A stretch of DNA of 64,000 nucleotides, from contig NC_052141.2 of NCBI RefSeq assembly GCF_016086655.4, positions 12,214,001 through 12,278,000 on the forward strand, read 5' to 3'. The notes beneath the pieces were generated by a model, which was given only the letters and a program-made list of their open reading frames with translations, searched no databases and was not told where the DNA came from. Within the stretch, counting starts at the first letter, position 1. Every line of letters begins with the position of its first letter. Of the stretch, positions 37,106 to 48,142 are shown one piece after another. The translations under genes and the position numbers were made by a program. Origin of the DNA: Lepeophtheirus salmonis. Its lineage: Eukaryota; Arthropoda; Copepoda; Siphonostomatoida; Caligidae.

Positions 37106-37345
37106 AGAATGGAATCGCCATAGCTCATGGGCAGCACGTTCGGGAGTTAGTTTCTTGACCTTAATGTGTGTACGTTCACGCCCTGGTGATTTATAGAGAA
37201 AGAAATATACTTTATGTATATGGATTTCACATAAAGATTCCTAGGTTAGATGGAGTAATTGTAATAATGGAATGTTTAATTGTACTTAATCAGGGCTACT
37301 CCATCTAACCCATTCAAGGAACATTAAAAAAAAAAAAAAAAAAAA
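37106..37345 (+). repeat. tRNA-derived SINE with poly(A) tail
   Basis: CATAGCTCATGGGCAGCACG (about 37122-37140) resembles a tRNA A-box region, and ACGTTCACGCCCTGG about 50 bases later resembles a B-box (GTTC..CC). A 3' body follows with an internal hairpin (GGTTAGATGGAGTA and TACTCCATCTAACC), then a run of about 20 A (37325-37345). Possible short target duplication TAGAA on both sides. The tRNA-like part has too many mismatches to be a functional tRNA. Confidence 0.55.
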
Positions 37346-37589
37346 TAGAAAATCTTATAAGACATCATAAATATGCAAAGGGAAGGAAGATTATTCCATC
37401 TATGATGTGACACTCTCAAAAGTATATAATGAATTTCAATTTGGATTTGGTGTTCAGTTTTTTTTTTTCTCCACTGAATAACTTTAAAAATCAAGTTATA
37501 GAATCTACTCTTGTTGCTCAGGATGAATTACTTCTTATTATTGAAACATAATTGATAAATAATCCATATTTACTCAGAGACATATTACA

Positions 37590-38788
37590 GGATGCTCACG
37601 ATCAATTGGAACTACTTTAAACTTCATCCAGATCCATAATGTGGATATTCGGAGTTAAATTGTAATAATATAAAAGGTTGCGTGAAAAAACTACTATAAC
37701 TTCCACCACAATTGTTTTGACAACAAACAATAGTCATCATTGAACAATCAAGGAGAGACGCCATCCTTGAATTGGCTCGCGCGGGACACAAGCCCTCTGC
37801 TATCGACAAGCTTCTTAACTACCCCAAGACCACGGTGTACCAGATCTTCAATGCCTGGGTGGTTGAGGGGAAGGTCTGCCGCAAGGCCCACAACATGAGA
37901 AGTGACCGAATCCGCACTCCCGTCCATCAAGGTTGGACTTGCAAGAACCGTGGAGTGAGTAAGCAGCTGGTCTCCAAGGCTGTGAATGAGGACCTCGGGT
38001 ACAGGTCATACCGAATGGCCAAACAACACATCCTCATGGCATCCATGAAGGCCACCAGGCTCACCAACGGTAAGCGTCTCCTCAATGACCTGAAGAGCCA
38101 TGGAGGAAGAATCATATTATTCTCAGACGAGAAGAGTTGGACTGTCGACAGAAGCTACAACGTCCAGAATGACAGGTGGCTTGCCCAGGAGAGAGAAAAG
38201 GTCCCTGCAGTCTTCACCACAAAGTTCCCGGTCTCCGTAATGACCCTGGGTGTTATCTGCAGCACCGGTGAGATGATGCCACCTTTCTTCTTCAATACCA
38301 AGGAAAGCGTTTACGCGATAAGATACTGCGAAGTCATGGAGGAGTTTGTCATCCCCTGGATGAAGGATACGACCGCTGGGAAGGAGTTCATATTCCAACA
38401 AGACTCAGCGCCCGCACACATCGCCATGAGGACCACTAACCTCTTCTACTCCCACGACATCACTTTCTGGGATCACAACACCTGGCCCTCCAACTCACCC
38501 GACCTCAATCCGTGTGATTACTACTGGTAGGGGAAGTTGGAGAGGGAGGTGTGCAAGGCCCTGAAGGGCTCCATTACGAGGGAGTGGAATGCTGTCGATT
38601 CCGTGGAAGTCATCAGGACATGCAAATCCTTTAGGGGCAGGATGGTGGCTGCTGAGGGAGGACATGTTGAATAAATTTATTGTTTAATTTCATGTCTAAC
38701 TTTTTCATATTAACAAATCCACTCCAAATTCCATTTTTATCAAGCAGGTTGAATTTTAAGACAGTTCCAATTTATTGTGGACACCCTG
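37590..38788 (+). mobile_element. maT-type (DD37D) Tc1/mariner element with TIRs
   Basis: Left end CAGGATGCTCACGATCAATTGGAACT and right end AGTTCCAATTTATTGTGGACACCCTG are imperfect terminal inverted repeats of about 30 bp, each bordered by TA (37588-37589 and 38789-38790), the hallmark target duplication. Length is about 1.2 kb, typical of autonomous elements. It contains the nearly open transposase described separately. Confidence 0.85.
37742..38674 (+). pseudogene. DD37D transposase, near-intact
   Basis: Cut-and-paste transposase of Tc1/mariner elements. Reading begins EQSRRDAILELARAG; no ATG precedes it (ATCATT stands where a start would be expected), so the start is probably mutated. It contains an HTH with YPKTTVYQIF, first catalytic Asp in ILFSDEKSWTVD, second in FQQDSAPAH, third in NPCDYYW. 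I count 37 residues between the last two Asp, placing it in the DD37D maT group. TAG at 38528-38530 cuts the last part (GKLEREVCKALKG ... EGGHVE), after which the same frame runs to a stop at 38672-38674. With one nonsense codon and a lost start, it was active fairly recently. Confidence 0.82.
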
Positions 38789-38789
38789 T

Positions 38790-39179
38790 AGAATTGAGCT
38801 CAAAAGAGTCTAAGAGGAAAAAAAAATGTTACTATTATTAAGGCATCAGAAAAGAAAAGCTTTTTTTATAATTTTTTTGAACTTGATAGTAATTTTTTGA
38901 CTTTATTATGTAGTCGGTTTTGTAAGTATAAACTCATGAAGTAACTATTGACGGCATACAAATATTAATAAATACTTATGGATTTTTTATTCATTCAGCT
39001 ATTTATATGATTAAATTTTTTCAACTACAAGAAACAAATAGCGATAAATATGCATAGTTTTTAAATCTTTGAATAATTAGTAAATTAATTCATGAAGTCA
39101 GACTTTTGAAAGTTTTTACTGAATTTTGATCTTGAATGATTTGTGACAATTAAATCTTTCTGTCTTTTCTCTTGATCAT
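38790..39179. other. No feature recognised
   Basis: Short AT-rich interval between the maT element and the dispersed repeat. Confidence 0.4.
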
Positions 39180-39725
39180 ATGTTTTCCGGGATTAGTTAC
39201 CTTTATTGTATCATGCAACCTTTAACCCAAAAAGAAACAGGAAAAAGACTCGAATAATCGGTTACATTTAGCCAATTAAGTCAATCACACCAACTTCTAT
39301 TAGGTTATTTTCGTCTTAGCAAGGTAAAACCCCCTTAGATGACTGCATCTCCTCACATCTAAATAAAAATTTGAAGAAGGAGCACCTATCAATCTCGTAT
39401 ATAATTATTAGAGTTGTAAATCTTAAAAATATTTGGTATTTGAAAAACTCCACAGAAAGTCATGGTACCCCTCACAATTTAAAAAATGTTTTAGAGGAGA
39501 GCAGCGGACAAGACGTTTTATTATTATAATAGCTAACAGTAGGCATAATCGTAAGGAAATAAATACAAATAGCAATGCAAGAAATACTCCGATGTCGATC
39601 CTCAATTCTACTTTGAGTTCAATAAGGACTATACTTAAAACTCCCCAACAATCCTCAGTATATTATCTATCTTTTATGAGCACATGTACATTAATCTTTC
39701 ATAGTATCTACATATGTTACTGAAT
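39180..39725 (+). repeat. Copy of dispersed non-autonomous repeat family (reference copy)
   Basis: Ordered blocks: CCTTTATTGTATCATGCAA, AGCCAATTAAGTCAATCAC, ACCCCTCACAATTTAAA, AAGAAATACTCCGATGTCGA, CTACTTTGAGTTCAATAAGG and a final TTATGAGCACATG. The same blocks in order are at 19690-20200; partial copies are listed elsewhere. No coding capacity, no clear TIR. Confidence 0.6.
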
Positions 39726-40704
39726 CCAGGGAAGCAGTTTGGCCTTCATAACGTCAATGTACCAGGCTTCCGTGAGCAAGGGACCATATCAGGGGTTGTA
39801 AAATCCCGTTGGAGGTAAGAATGCGTAGTGCCATAAGATCCCTCCTTCCTCTCTATGCTTTCGTTGGGGTATAGCCTTTTCTTAACATTGTAGATGGTTC
39901 CGTCAGCCTGACAAATTCTGTTGGAGTGCTACTCCCACGAAGAAGAATTGATGCCCTAAGCCTTGAATCTCGCTGTGAAGAAATTTCTTCATCCTGTGCT
40001 TTAGGTACATGGCTACCTATACAATTACAGAGAGTTATAACTTCCTCATGCAGAACCTCTCAAAATAACATAATACAAGTGTATAAGTTTCAAGTTTCCA
40101 AACAGTATTGATAGCTAGAGTCATGTCTGTCTTAATTTATTCACTTCAGTCAAGTTCTCTGGACCAGACCACCATACAAGGGTACTGGAACAAAACTTAT
40201 ATACCTTGAATATTTTCATAATAAGGAGGCTATGGATTGGGTTGCTGCTCGTCTTCTTGTACAAAAGTAGCAAATTCCTGATAAAAAAATTATAAAAACA
40301 AAAGTAAATAAAATCAAATAAATTCTCATAAAAGCGAGACTATATTTCATACAATTTAGAAATCCTTCTCTAATATTATTTTCCTATTACAGTGCACAAT
40401 TATATTTCGTATTATATATTTTGATTCCCTTATAAATATAATTCCCTAAAATATATTAAAACTCTCTTTCTAAAAAAAACAAAAACAAACAAATACAAAT
40501 TACATCATACATTGAGAAACTATTTTTAGCTCTATAAAAAGTAGTATTGCACACTACAGAATTTATCAAATTAAATACATCCTTTTAGATTCTACAAAAT
40601 TCCTAGAGGATATGCTGGTAAAGTATAGTGCATAATTGACTTGATTCCGAAAAGTGATTTTAGAGTATAAAAGGTAGTAGTTCAATACACATAACTATTG
40701 AATA
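39726..40704. other. No gene recognised
   Basis: Contains a moderately GC-richer stretch (39730-40000) that may be transposon-derived but matches no motif I can name, then A/T-rich sequence with A runs. Confidence 0.4.
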
Positions 40705-41317
40705 TACAGGGTGACCCAGATAAATAGAGAAAATATTTAAAGACTTGTAGCGAATGTACAAGATGGGGGTAGAAACATATTTTTATTATTATTTGAAAGG
40801 TATATTTAGTAAGATTTAATTATTGTCTAATGAGATCTTTATAACTTTGGCCTATCGGCGCAGGAAGATTTATGTGCCTTACACGGGCGACCTCGTGCTG
40901 ATTCAGGTTTGCTATTGTTATAAATCTGCGCTTTTAATTTGCATTTCCCGATGGAGGAAGAAATTACACCTTCCAACAAGACAATGCATTGATCCACAAG
41001 GCCAAACAAGTGCAGGATGTCTGGGCCACAAAATGTTCTCTCTTTCCGAGCCCCGATTTTTGGTCTACAAACAGCCCAGAGCTAGACCCATGCAATTTAT
41101 ATATCTAGAGAGGGTCAAGCATGAGCCCTGTGCCAAGTAAAAATTGTCTGTGGAAGCTTTGAAGAAGTCCATTAGCTGTAACATGGCAAAGGTGTCTTCA
41201 TAAATAATTGAATGCATTAGATAAAGCTAAATATAGCTTCAATATGGTTAAAACCCATATAGTTCATTCGTTATAAGCCTTTAAATATTTTCCCAATTTA
41301 ACTTGACCGCCCTGTAG
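40705..41317 (+). mobile_element. Deleted mariner element with terminal repeats
   Basis: Left end ACAGGGTGACCCAGATAAAT and right end (inverted) ACAGGGCGGTCAAGTTAAAT are similar terminal repeats. At 40950 the frame encodes GRNYTFQQDNALIHKAKQVQD, the second catalytic block, followed by remnants of NSPELDPC. Total of about 610 bp shows loss of the N-terminal half. Related to the fossil inside 15808-16925 (shared ACAAGATGGGG near the end). Confidence 0.65.
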
Positions 41318-41466
41318 ATAATTTGAAACGAAGCAAGCAAGGAATCATCTCATTTACCCTGAAAGACTAAGGATTCTTATATTAGAGGAAAAAACACAGT
41401 TACACGTGGTATATGTTCTAATCATCCTATCACGACAATGAGAAATAAATATTATATATAATATAC

Positions 41467-42330
41467 AGAGGGGGACACAAAAGTAGAATTAATGAAGATT
41501 TCATCCTCCTTACCTTTAACAACTAGGTTTTATTACTCAACCCAAAGAATGCTAAAGCAAAAAGAAACAAGTTTGTCTTTAATCTGTGTCTCTAAGTGCC
41601 CAAATGTAGGAGCTACATCAAAAAGGCAAAAAAGGTTTATCTTCTCCTCGCCGATATCAGTACCGAGAAACTCGCAGATACCGTTGGTATCCCTTTTTTC
41701 AGGACTGCTTAAGATATCCGAAAGTTCATTAAAAATAGGAATGGTGTTGAAATGTTTTTACATCCAAGAAAAACCAAAACTTCTGTAGCAATAATATGGA
41801 TGAATGCCTCCAGATGGCCTTCCTCCAGCCATTACAATTAACCATGTGCACTTTAGTGTTTTTTTTTTTTTTTGAATAATAACGTCTGCCGTACCTCTCA
41901 TCTCGCTCTGAGATGTCATCATGAAAGAGTGGTACTCAATGGACAACGCCTTCATCTTCAAAAGCTGCTAATCTGTTTTCAATAAAAAATATAGCCAGAT
42001 ATAGTCACAAATTGGTTTGGAGTCTTTTATGAATTGTATAGGAATGATGCTGTGTCAGCCTTGAAAAGGATGCAAACTGAATAGAACTGCCTACAACATT
42101 AATACGTCCTTCAAGGATGGGAATGGTATTGAAAGCTGGCCTTTGTAGATTAGATTGTCTTGGAGAATAATGTTTCCCGGACCTCTGATACCGATTTGGA
42201 TTCGCTCCAAGCTGCCATCATGACAGGGTGGTACGCCACCGACAATGACTTAATTGTCACGACCTGACAATTTATTCACTGGCGTCTGAAGGCTGTTAAT
42301 GCTTTTGAAGGAGGACGTTTTATAAGAATA
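41467..42330 (+). mobile_element. Degenerate Tc1/mariner fossil(s)
   Basis: Begins AGAGGGGGACACAAAAGTA, then AGGTTTTATTACTCAACCC, which recurs as AGGTTTTATTACGCAACAC at 52176. Pieces of transposase show through: LADTVGIPFFRTA, DSLQAAIMTGW and FIHWRLKAVNAFEGG (the usual C-terminal FxxRLxAVxxxxGG). A GGATGGGAATGGTATTGAA word occurs twice (about 41736 and 42114), so two copies may overlap. Inactive. Confidence 0.45.
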
Positions 42331-44017
42331 AAATAATGGTAAATATACTCTTTAAAAAATTCACAATTTGCAATTTTGAGTTGTTTATTCTTGATTCCAA
42401 ACAAAATCAGGTATTTCGTAATTACATAAGTCATACATCTGTAAGCTTTGGAGCCCAACTCTATAAAATTTGGAGTGTATTTCCAACTTTTAGCTTGATG
42501 AACTTCATTTAGCAGTTTGCCACTATGAAGAGGCTTCCCATACGGGTGAGCTCAAGGAGAAGACAGGAGCGAGACATATAGTACTATTAATTAAAGATTT
42601 TTTAAATAAAATCAGCTGCCTATTATCTTTTTATTTTGGAGGAGGTAATATAAAGTACTTCTGCTCTAGAAATAAGACTCTTCTATATTTCAAATAGAAC
42701 TAGACTTTCATAATGTCACACAGAGTTAGGCGGTAAACTATAGATTTTATATTGGGGGGAGTGGGGAGTATTATTACAATAATGATGAGTCAGAGAAGAG
42801 CAGTGAATAAAAAAGAGCACACCCAACAACAGTTTTTTTCTTTTCTAATCTCAAAGTAGATATTTATCTATACTTTTTGCAGAGCTTTAGCTGAAAGTAT
42901 ATTTTTTGTACATTATTTAATTGTTCGTTGTTGCGTTAGCTTCTTCCTCTGAAGTAAACATATCATTGTTGTAAATCGTTTTAAAGAATGCATAATAACA
43001 TAAATATAACCATAACATTTTCCCAACAGTCATACTATTTTAAATAATGTAGTAGATTCTTCTTTTTTAGTAGAAAATTCCCAAAAAATCAATTAACAGA
43101 CAGCAATACCAAAAGTGTTGCTCTTGCCTTCTTCTCCTGCGTATTTTTTCTCTACAAAAATGACATCCCTAGGCATACATACATATTTAGTAAACTCGTT
43201 TTTTCTTTGCTTGTTTCAATGTAAACTATTTTCAAGACATTTAATTCAATTTGAGTCTAGTTCTAACAGATTGGTATTTTTATTGTTTATTAGTCAAAAT
43301 GAGCAAGGTAGTTCACGGAGTGGCTACCCGAATTATTCAACCTAATTGTACTTTTAGGTGTCAAAATCAGATATGACCCTGTAAATTGCTAATTCACTGT
43401 GGAAACCCAGCACATTCTTGGAATACAACCTGATATATAATGTACATATTGACTGCATGTTAGATTGCCTTGATATATTAATAAAATATTCACCATATGT
43501 AATGAATGATACATGAGTGTTTAGAATCATGTCACAAATTGAGTTATAGACTAAAAGTGACGGGGGGGATTTTTGGGAAGCATATTATGCAGACGTTTAA
43601 ATCAAAAAATATATATACTACAGCAACTTCTAATTATTCGGAAGAGGGGGGTAGATATCGTATAACACGCCATCTATGTTTAAGAAAAGAACTAATAAAA
43701 TTATAATAATTTCTTTTGTCAAAAAAAAAAAAAAAAAAATAACATATACTACAAGTTAAAAAAAAGTCCTTAAACTTTGGATTTACAAAAAAAAAAAAAA
43801 AAAATCTACGTTGGACAAAAAAATTCTTTTTTGAAATTATACAGTTGAGTAATTGGTTTTAAAGGCTAAAGAGCTCTATTTTCCAGTGGTTCATAAATGA
43901 AGAAACTAAACTGTCGCAAGGGTTTGTAATTTGATTATATAATTTTGTAAAAAAAATGGGAGACTTCCATAATCCTGATGTCACGTAATATCGCTCTCTC
44001 TATATGTTGCCAGGCTT
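42331..44017. other. No gene recognised; homopolymer-rich
   Basis: AT-rich, with A runs at about 43722-43739 and 43788-43804 and short random frames. Confidence 0.4.
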
Positions 44018-45623
44018 TTATAACCGTGCATAGTTTTTAAAAAGATTTTTAAAATAGTTTGTGGCCATGGTAAATATTCTTTTTTTGTCACTATTGCTAG
44101 TACTAGACGTGGAGGAAGAAGAAGACTCTTCAGAGGATAAAGGACTGGTTTTTGGTCTTGAAACGAAAGCCAAATGGGTTGTTTGATAGCCAGAAGTTTT
44201 TTTTATACTTCTTTCTACTTCTCCAGCCATTAAATATCCATAATTGCTGTCCTCCCTTGATAAATCACTCGATAAAGTCATCTGTAAGAAATAATAATAA
44301 TTAAGGATGGATCATAATAATATCATCTCTGAAAAATAATCAAACTGTTTTGTTTTTTGGCAAGTTTTAAAAGGTTTTCTTTATAGAAAAATATTAGATA
44401 AATTATGTATACATAGAAGTATATATACAAAATTTATTTTCAGATAAATTTTATGGTAGGTTAAACAAACTACTCCCTCCCCGTCTCTGCCACCATAATG
44501 ATGAATAAATATAAAAATATATGGGAAAATGCCAAAAAAATGAAAATTGTTCTGATATTCTTGAAGTTGATATGGTTTGATGGCTTGAAAGCTCCTTGGA
44601 ACGAACTCTTTGCATTCTTTTAAATCTGGAATATGTGTCTAACCATATTATATGTACGCTTTACGTTCATAACACTTTGAATTTGAAAGATATGTGACGT
44701 GTCAACATAATATACCATTAAGTACATTTCTGATTCGATGAGTATCAGCCTATTCTTTTTTAATTTGCTTTTATTACATGTGACCAAAAATTCAATATAC
44801 ATACAATGTTATTAAAACAAAGAAATATATTGATTTGGATTAAGAAATCAACAAATTCTAATGACTGTACTTTTAAATGAGAGCCATCATGAAAATAACC
44901 TCTATTTCGACAATTGACTTTTGGCTGATACCGAGTGGTCCATACAAATCTGACCACTTTGTACACTTCAAAGTGAAATAATTGGAATAAAATTAAGACT
45001 CTAAATAGATGTGTGTCTCAGCTTTCTTAATCGTTCATGTAGTTACCCTTAGGGGCGATGATGGCCTCTAGGTGGAAGTGGAATAAAACCACCTCCAGTG
45101 TCATGGCCTACCAGTGCTGGCTGACAATGGCTCTGAGGGCCTCCATGTTTGGATGACTGACACCAAAGGCTTTCCCCTCGAGATGCCCCCCGAAAGGTGT
45201 AGTCAAGAGGGTTGGCATTAGGGCATATTGCGGGGGAGGGGGCAAAAGTGTCGAAAAAGAGACTCATTCAAAATCTTTGGATTTTTGTGCAATATTATTT
45301 TTTATCGAAAATATGGAAGAAAGAATAAATACAAGAAGCCTCACCGTGACAAATGGATAGTTTGACTTCTTAAAAATCCCTTGAAAGCGGAGGAAAGTTT
45401 GATTTGAACGTACTATCATTTTACCTCTGGTTGTGCGTCTATGATTAAAGAAAATAAATGGAGTTAGGTGGATAAATAATAGCATTTACTAATTAAACAC
45501 GTACTTTTTAGTTCCGACGACTTCTGTTATTGTAGCCTTATTTGATCGAAACCAGTCTGGAGTAATGATCCAATAACTCTTTGGAGTGGCTTCTCCCCAA
45601 CCATCTTCCACATGTAGCTGCAC
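44018..45623 (-). CDS. Unidentified multi-exon gene, three 3' exons
   Basis: Three minus-strand exons join with consistent phases: 45623-45505 (acceptor CCAATAG, donor AA|GTACGT), 45438-45345 (acceptor ATCATAG, donor CACG|GTGAGG) and 44281-44018 (acceptor TTTCTTACAG). Together they encode 158 residues to a stop. The first exon reads like conserved protein (EDGWGEATPKSYWIITPDWF), the second is basic (RTTRGKMIVRSN), and the third is Ser-rich and ends NYFKNLFKNYARL. I do not recognise the family. 5' exons must lie further right, beyond the mariner remnant at 45.7-46.5 kb. The intron between exons 2 and 3 (about 1.06 kb) holds another mariner remnant. Codons after each acceptor are open only in the spliced frame, which supports the model. 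Confidence 0.55.
44927..45267 (-). mobile_element. Mariner remnant inside an intron (3' half)
   Basis: End sequence GATACCGAGTGGTCCAT recurs at 57850-57866 and looks like a terminal repeat. The minus-strand frame encodes ANPLDYTFRG (third catalytic Asp), HGGPQSH in place of HPNMEALRA, and then a broken tail. No N-terminal half. Confidence 0.55.
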
Positions 45624-45743
45624 CTATTGGATGAATATATTAATAAATATTTTAAAAGTAAACTTGAGAACGGGACGTGAGTATAAAAAAAATATCAGTA
45701 AATTGATTTTGTACAAGTGAAATACAATAAAAATGAGATTATA

Positions 45744-46470
45744 CAGGGAGCGGGGATTAAATTGTCGCCAAAATATTTTTCTACAAAAAACAACACAAAA
45801 TATACATTTTTTAATTTTTTCATTAAAAATCAAAACTATGACGAGCATATAGTTATGGAGTAGTCATGCATTCGATATAATCACGTTGGCATCAATAACG
45901 GTTTCAATACGGCCTCTGAACCGGCCGCAGGCTCTTCTGACCATCTCATTGTCCATGTTGCCGAATACCTCCTTGATGGAGTCCATCAGGCTGGCCTTGG
46001 TGCTATGGGTATGTCTGTTGGTATGTCTCTCGACATAGCCCCAGACAATATAGTCCAAAGGATTAAGGTTGGGAGAGTTAGGAGGCCACAAATCCTTGGT
46101 TACAATGTCATAACAGTTAACCACTGCATGGAGTTTTTGGACACATGGCAGGGTGCTGAGTCCTGTTGCCACGCCCAGGGCCTGTCTCCGGCCACCCCTT
46201 GGATTCAGTAGGACCTGGTAGGGTCATCCTCAACCATCTTCTTCACCTTGTCGACAGAGTCGGTGTCCCTGACCTTCCTTTCGGCGCCCTCCTCCTTGGG
46301 TGCCCTCTTTATGGTGGCATCAACATCCCAGGTGTCCTCTAGCTTCTTACGGATACGCTGAACAGTCCGTAAATTCACTCCTAAGGTTGAAGCAATAGTG
46401 GAATTGGAGATTTCACCTCCATTATTAACCAATGCCATGACTACGACGTACCTCGAAAGCTCCTCGTTCC
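45744..46470 (-). mobile_element. Mariner-like element with central deletion
   Basis: The end at 45744 reads CAGGGAGCGGGGATTAAATT beside TA. The minus strand encodes the N-terminal HTH domain (46438-46205, STIASTLGVNLRTVQRIRKKL, then a KxVRDTDSV segment). It skips the first catalytic Asp region and resumes at RPWAWQQDSAPCHVSK (second Asp), with a frameshift, then WPPNSPNLNPLDYIVWG (third Asp) and FRGRIETVIDANV (tail) to 45864. Not able to transpose by itself. Confidence 0.75.
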
Positions 46471-48120
46471 ACTTATATATATATAATGATGCATATATAA
46501 ATAAATGAAGTTTATACGTCGTTATTGTATATATTTGCTTAAAATTGATATTCTATTTGATTTTTTTTATGTCAAAGTATGAAATATTTATTACAATCAA
46601 AAGGACTAAATGTTTTTTTTTGTAGGAATAGTAATGGAATATATGTCTCATATTATGCTTGTGCGTCAATCCATGGGTCTTATCCATTTTGAATAATCCA
46701 TCATGTATAATGTTAATTACTAACAGAGAAGTGGTTAACGATTCTTTTATTTGAATCGAACTGTGCATATTTATTTTGTTTCTCTTATTATACTAATTTG
46801 ATTAGCTAATTTATCACTGGTTCGAATTCATTACATAATGAATTTTTTTTGGTGGGATATACATTGAATTTTGGGTCATTATTCTATGATTTTTTAACGG
46901 AAAACAACCATTTTAAGGGTTTTATAGGCAGTCACATTACATATTTTGATTAAAAAGTTGAAGCAGAGAACAACATCAACTTCAACCAAAAATTACAAAA
47001 TAAAACGTATAAATCTTATTTATTGATAAATTAAGGGGATACATCCTTGAAGTAATGAGGTATTAAGGCGAAATGGTTAAAGGAAAAATTTCCCGAGGCA
47101 AAACCCCGAGGCACCATTTGTCTTCAAACTATGCGCCTCTGAATAAAAAAACAACAGTTTTCAATTTTAAACAAATATAATTCGAGTTGAGAAATGATGG
47201 ATATGTTTGAAAATTGGCTTTAGAATTAAACTAAACACTAGGCTTTGAAGTACAAGTATGTAATTTATCTCTATATTCGACACCACTTACTTAAAGAAAC
47301 TATGAATCTTAAAAATAATCCAAAATTTTTTATGGTCTTTGCTAAAGATTATGAAGCCAATAGAGAAAAAATAAGGGCATATTTGGAATCTTTGATATAT
47401 ATCGTTCTTGTACCATTTTTCCTATTGAACAATATTATAGATGTGTGATATGCGCGTTTAGTACAACAAAGGATGATACTTTCTAAGAAATTCTAACAAA
47501 CAATGGAAATACATTTTCTTTATTCCCGATAAGTTATTTGAAATTTTATTGAACCTAATTGGAAATAAGTAAGCATCAACTCCATTTTCATCTGATTATT
47601 TATTTCTATTAAATTGTAAAAGTTGATTCCGACCTTCCCCAATCCTTTGTAGATTACATATAAATAAATAACTTGATTAAGACCAATTTTATTTGCTTTT
47701 TTATTTCTTTGACTTAAAAAAAAAACAGGTCAAAGGGGAATTCAGGAAACGAACATATATATATTTGATTTTTATTAAATCTAATTGAAATAAATGTATG
47801 AAATTACTTTCTATATTTGTATTAAGGTAACTCACTAGGAATTATGAATCAACAGAAAACTATTTAACTACTAGGTTAGACAGAAAAACGTAGACTGTGA
47901 ATTAATGTTAATTTTCTCATTAATATAGGAAGGTTTAGTGATTATTTTTTGAAATTCCTATTGAGCCATCTTTTGTGTATAAACAACAAGCTGTAATAAA
48001 CGTCTCGTAGTCATGAATGATACAAACGCTAAAAGGCATCACATCTTAGATCTTCTAGATGTGTAGGTTGAATGAACGAGGACTATGGTCATTGTAAAGA
48101 CCTCCAGGAGCCTGGTTTTC
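46471..48120. other. No gene recognised
   Basis: AT-rich. Contains the short dispersed repeat at 46652-46720 and random frames of up to 77 codons. Confidence 0.4.
46652..46720 (+). repeat. Short dispersed repeat (second copy)
   Basis: Matches 19382-19460: GCTTGTGCGTCAATCCATG, GTCTTATCC, TTGAATAATCCATCATG. Confidence 0.5.
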
Positions 48121-48142
48121 AAGGTGAACAAGAATAGGAATA

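Noticed and set aside
37110..37185. Possible functional tRNA gene
   Set aside because: A- and B-box-like words are present but the arms do not pair and a long A tail follows; better explained as a SINE.
44018..44281. Treating the 87-codon Ser-rich frame as a standalone gene
   Set aside because: Its ATG follows directly on an acceptor-like TTTCTTACAG and joins in phase to two upstream exons, so it was called a terminal exon.
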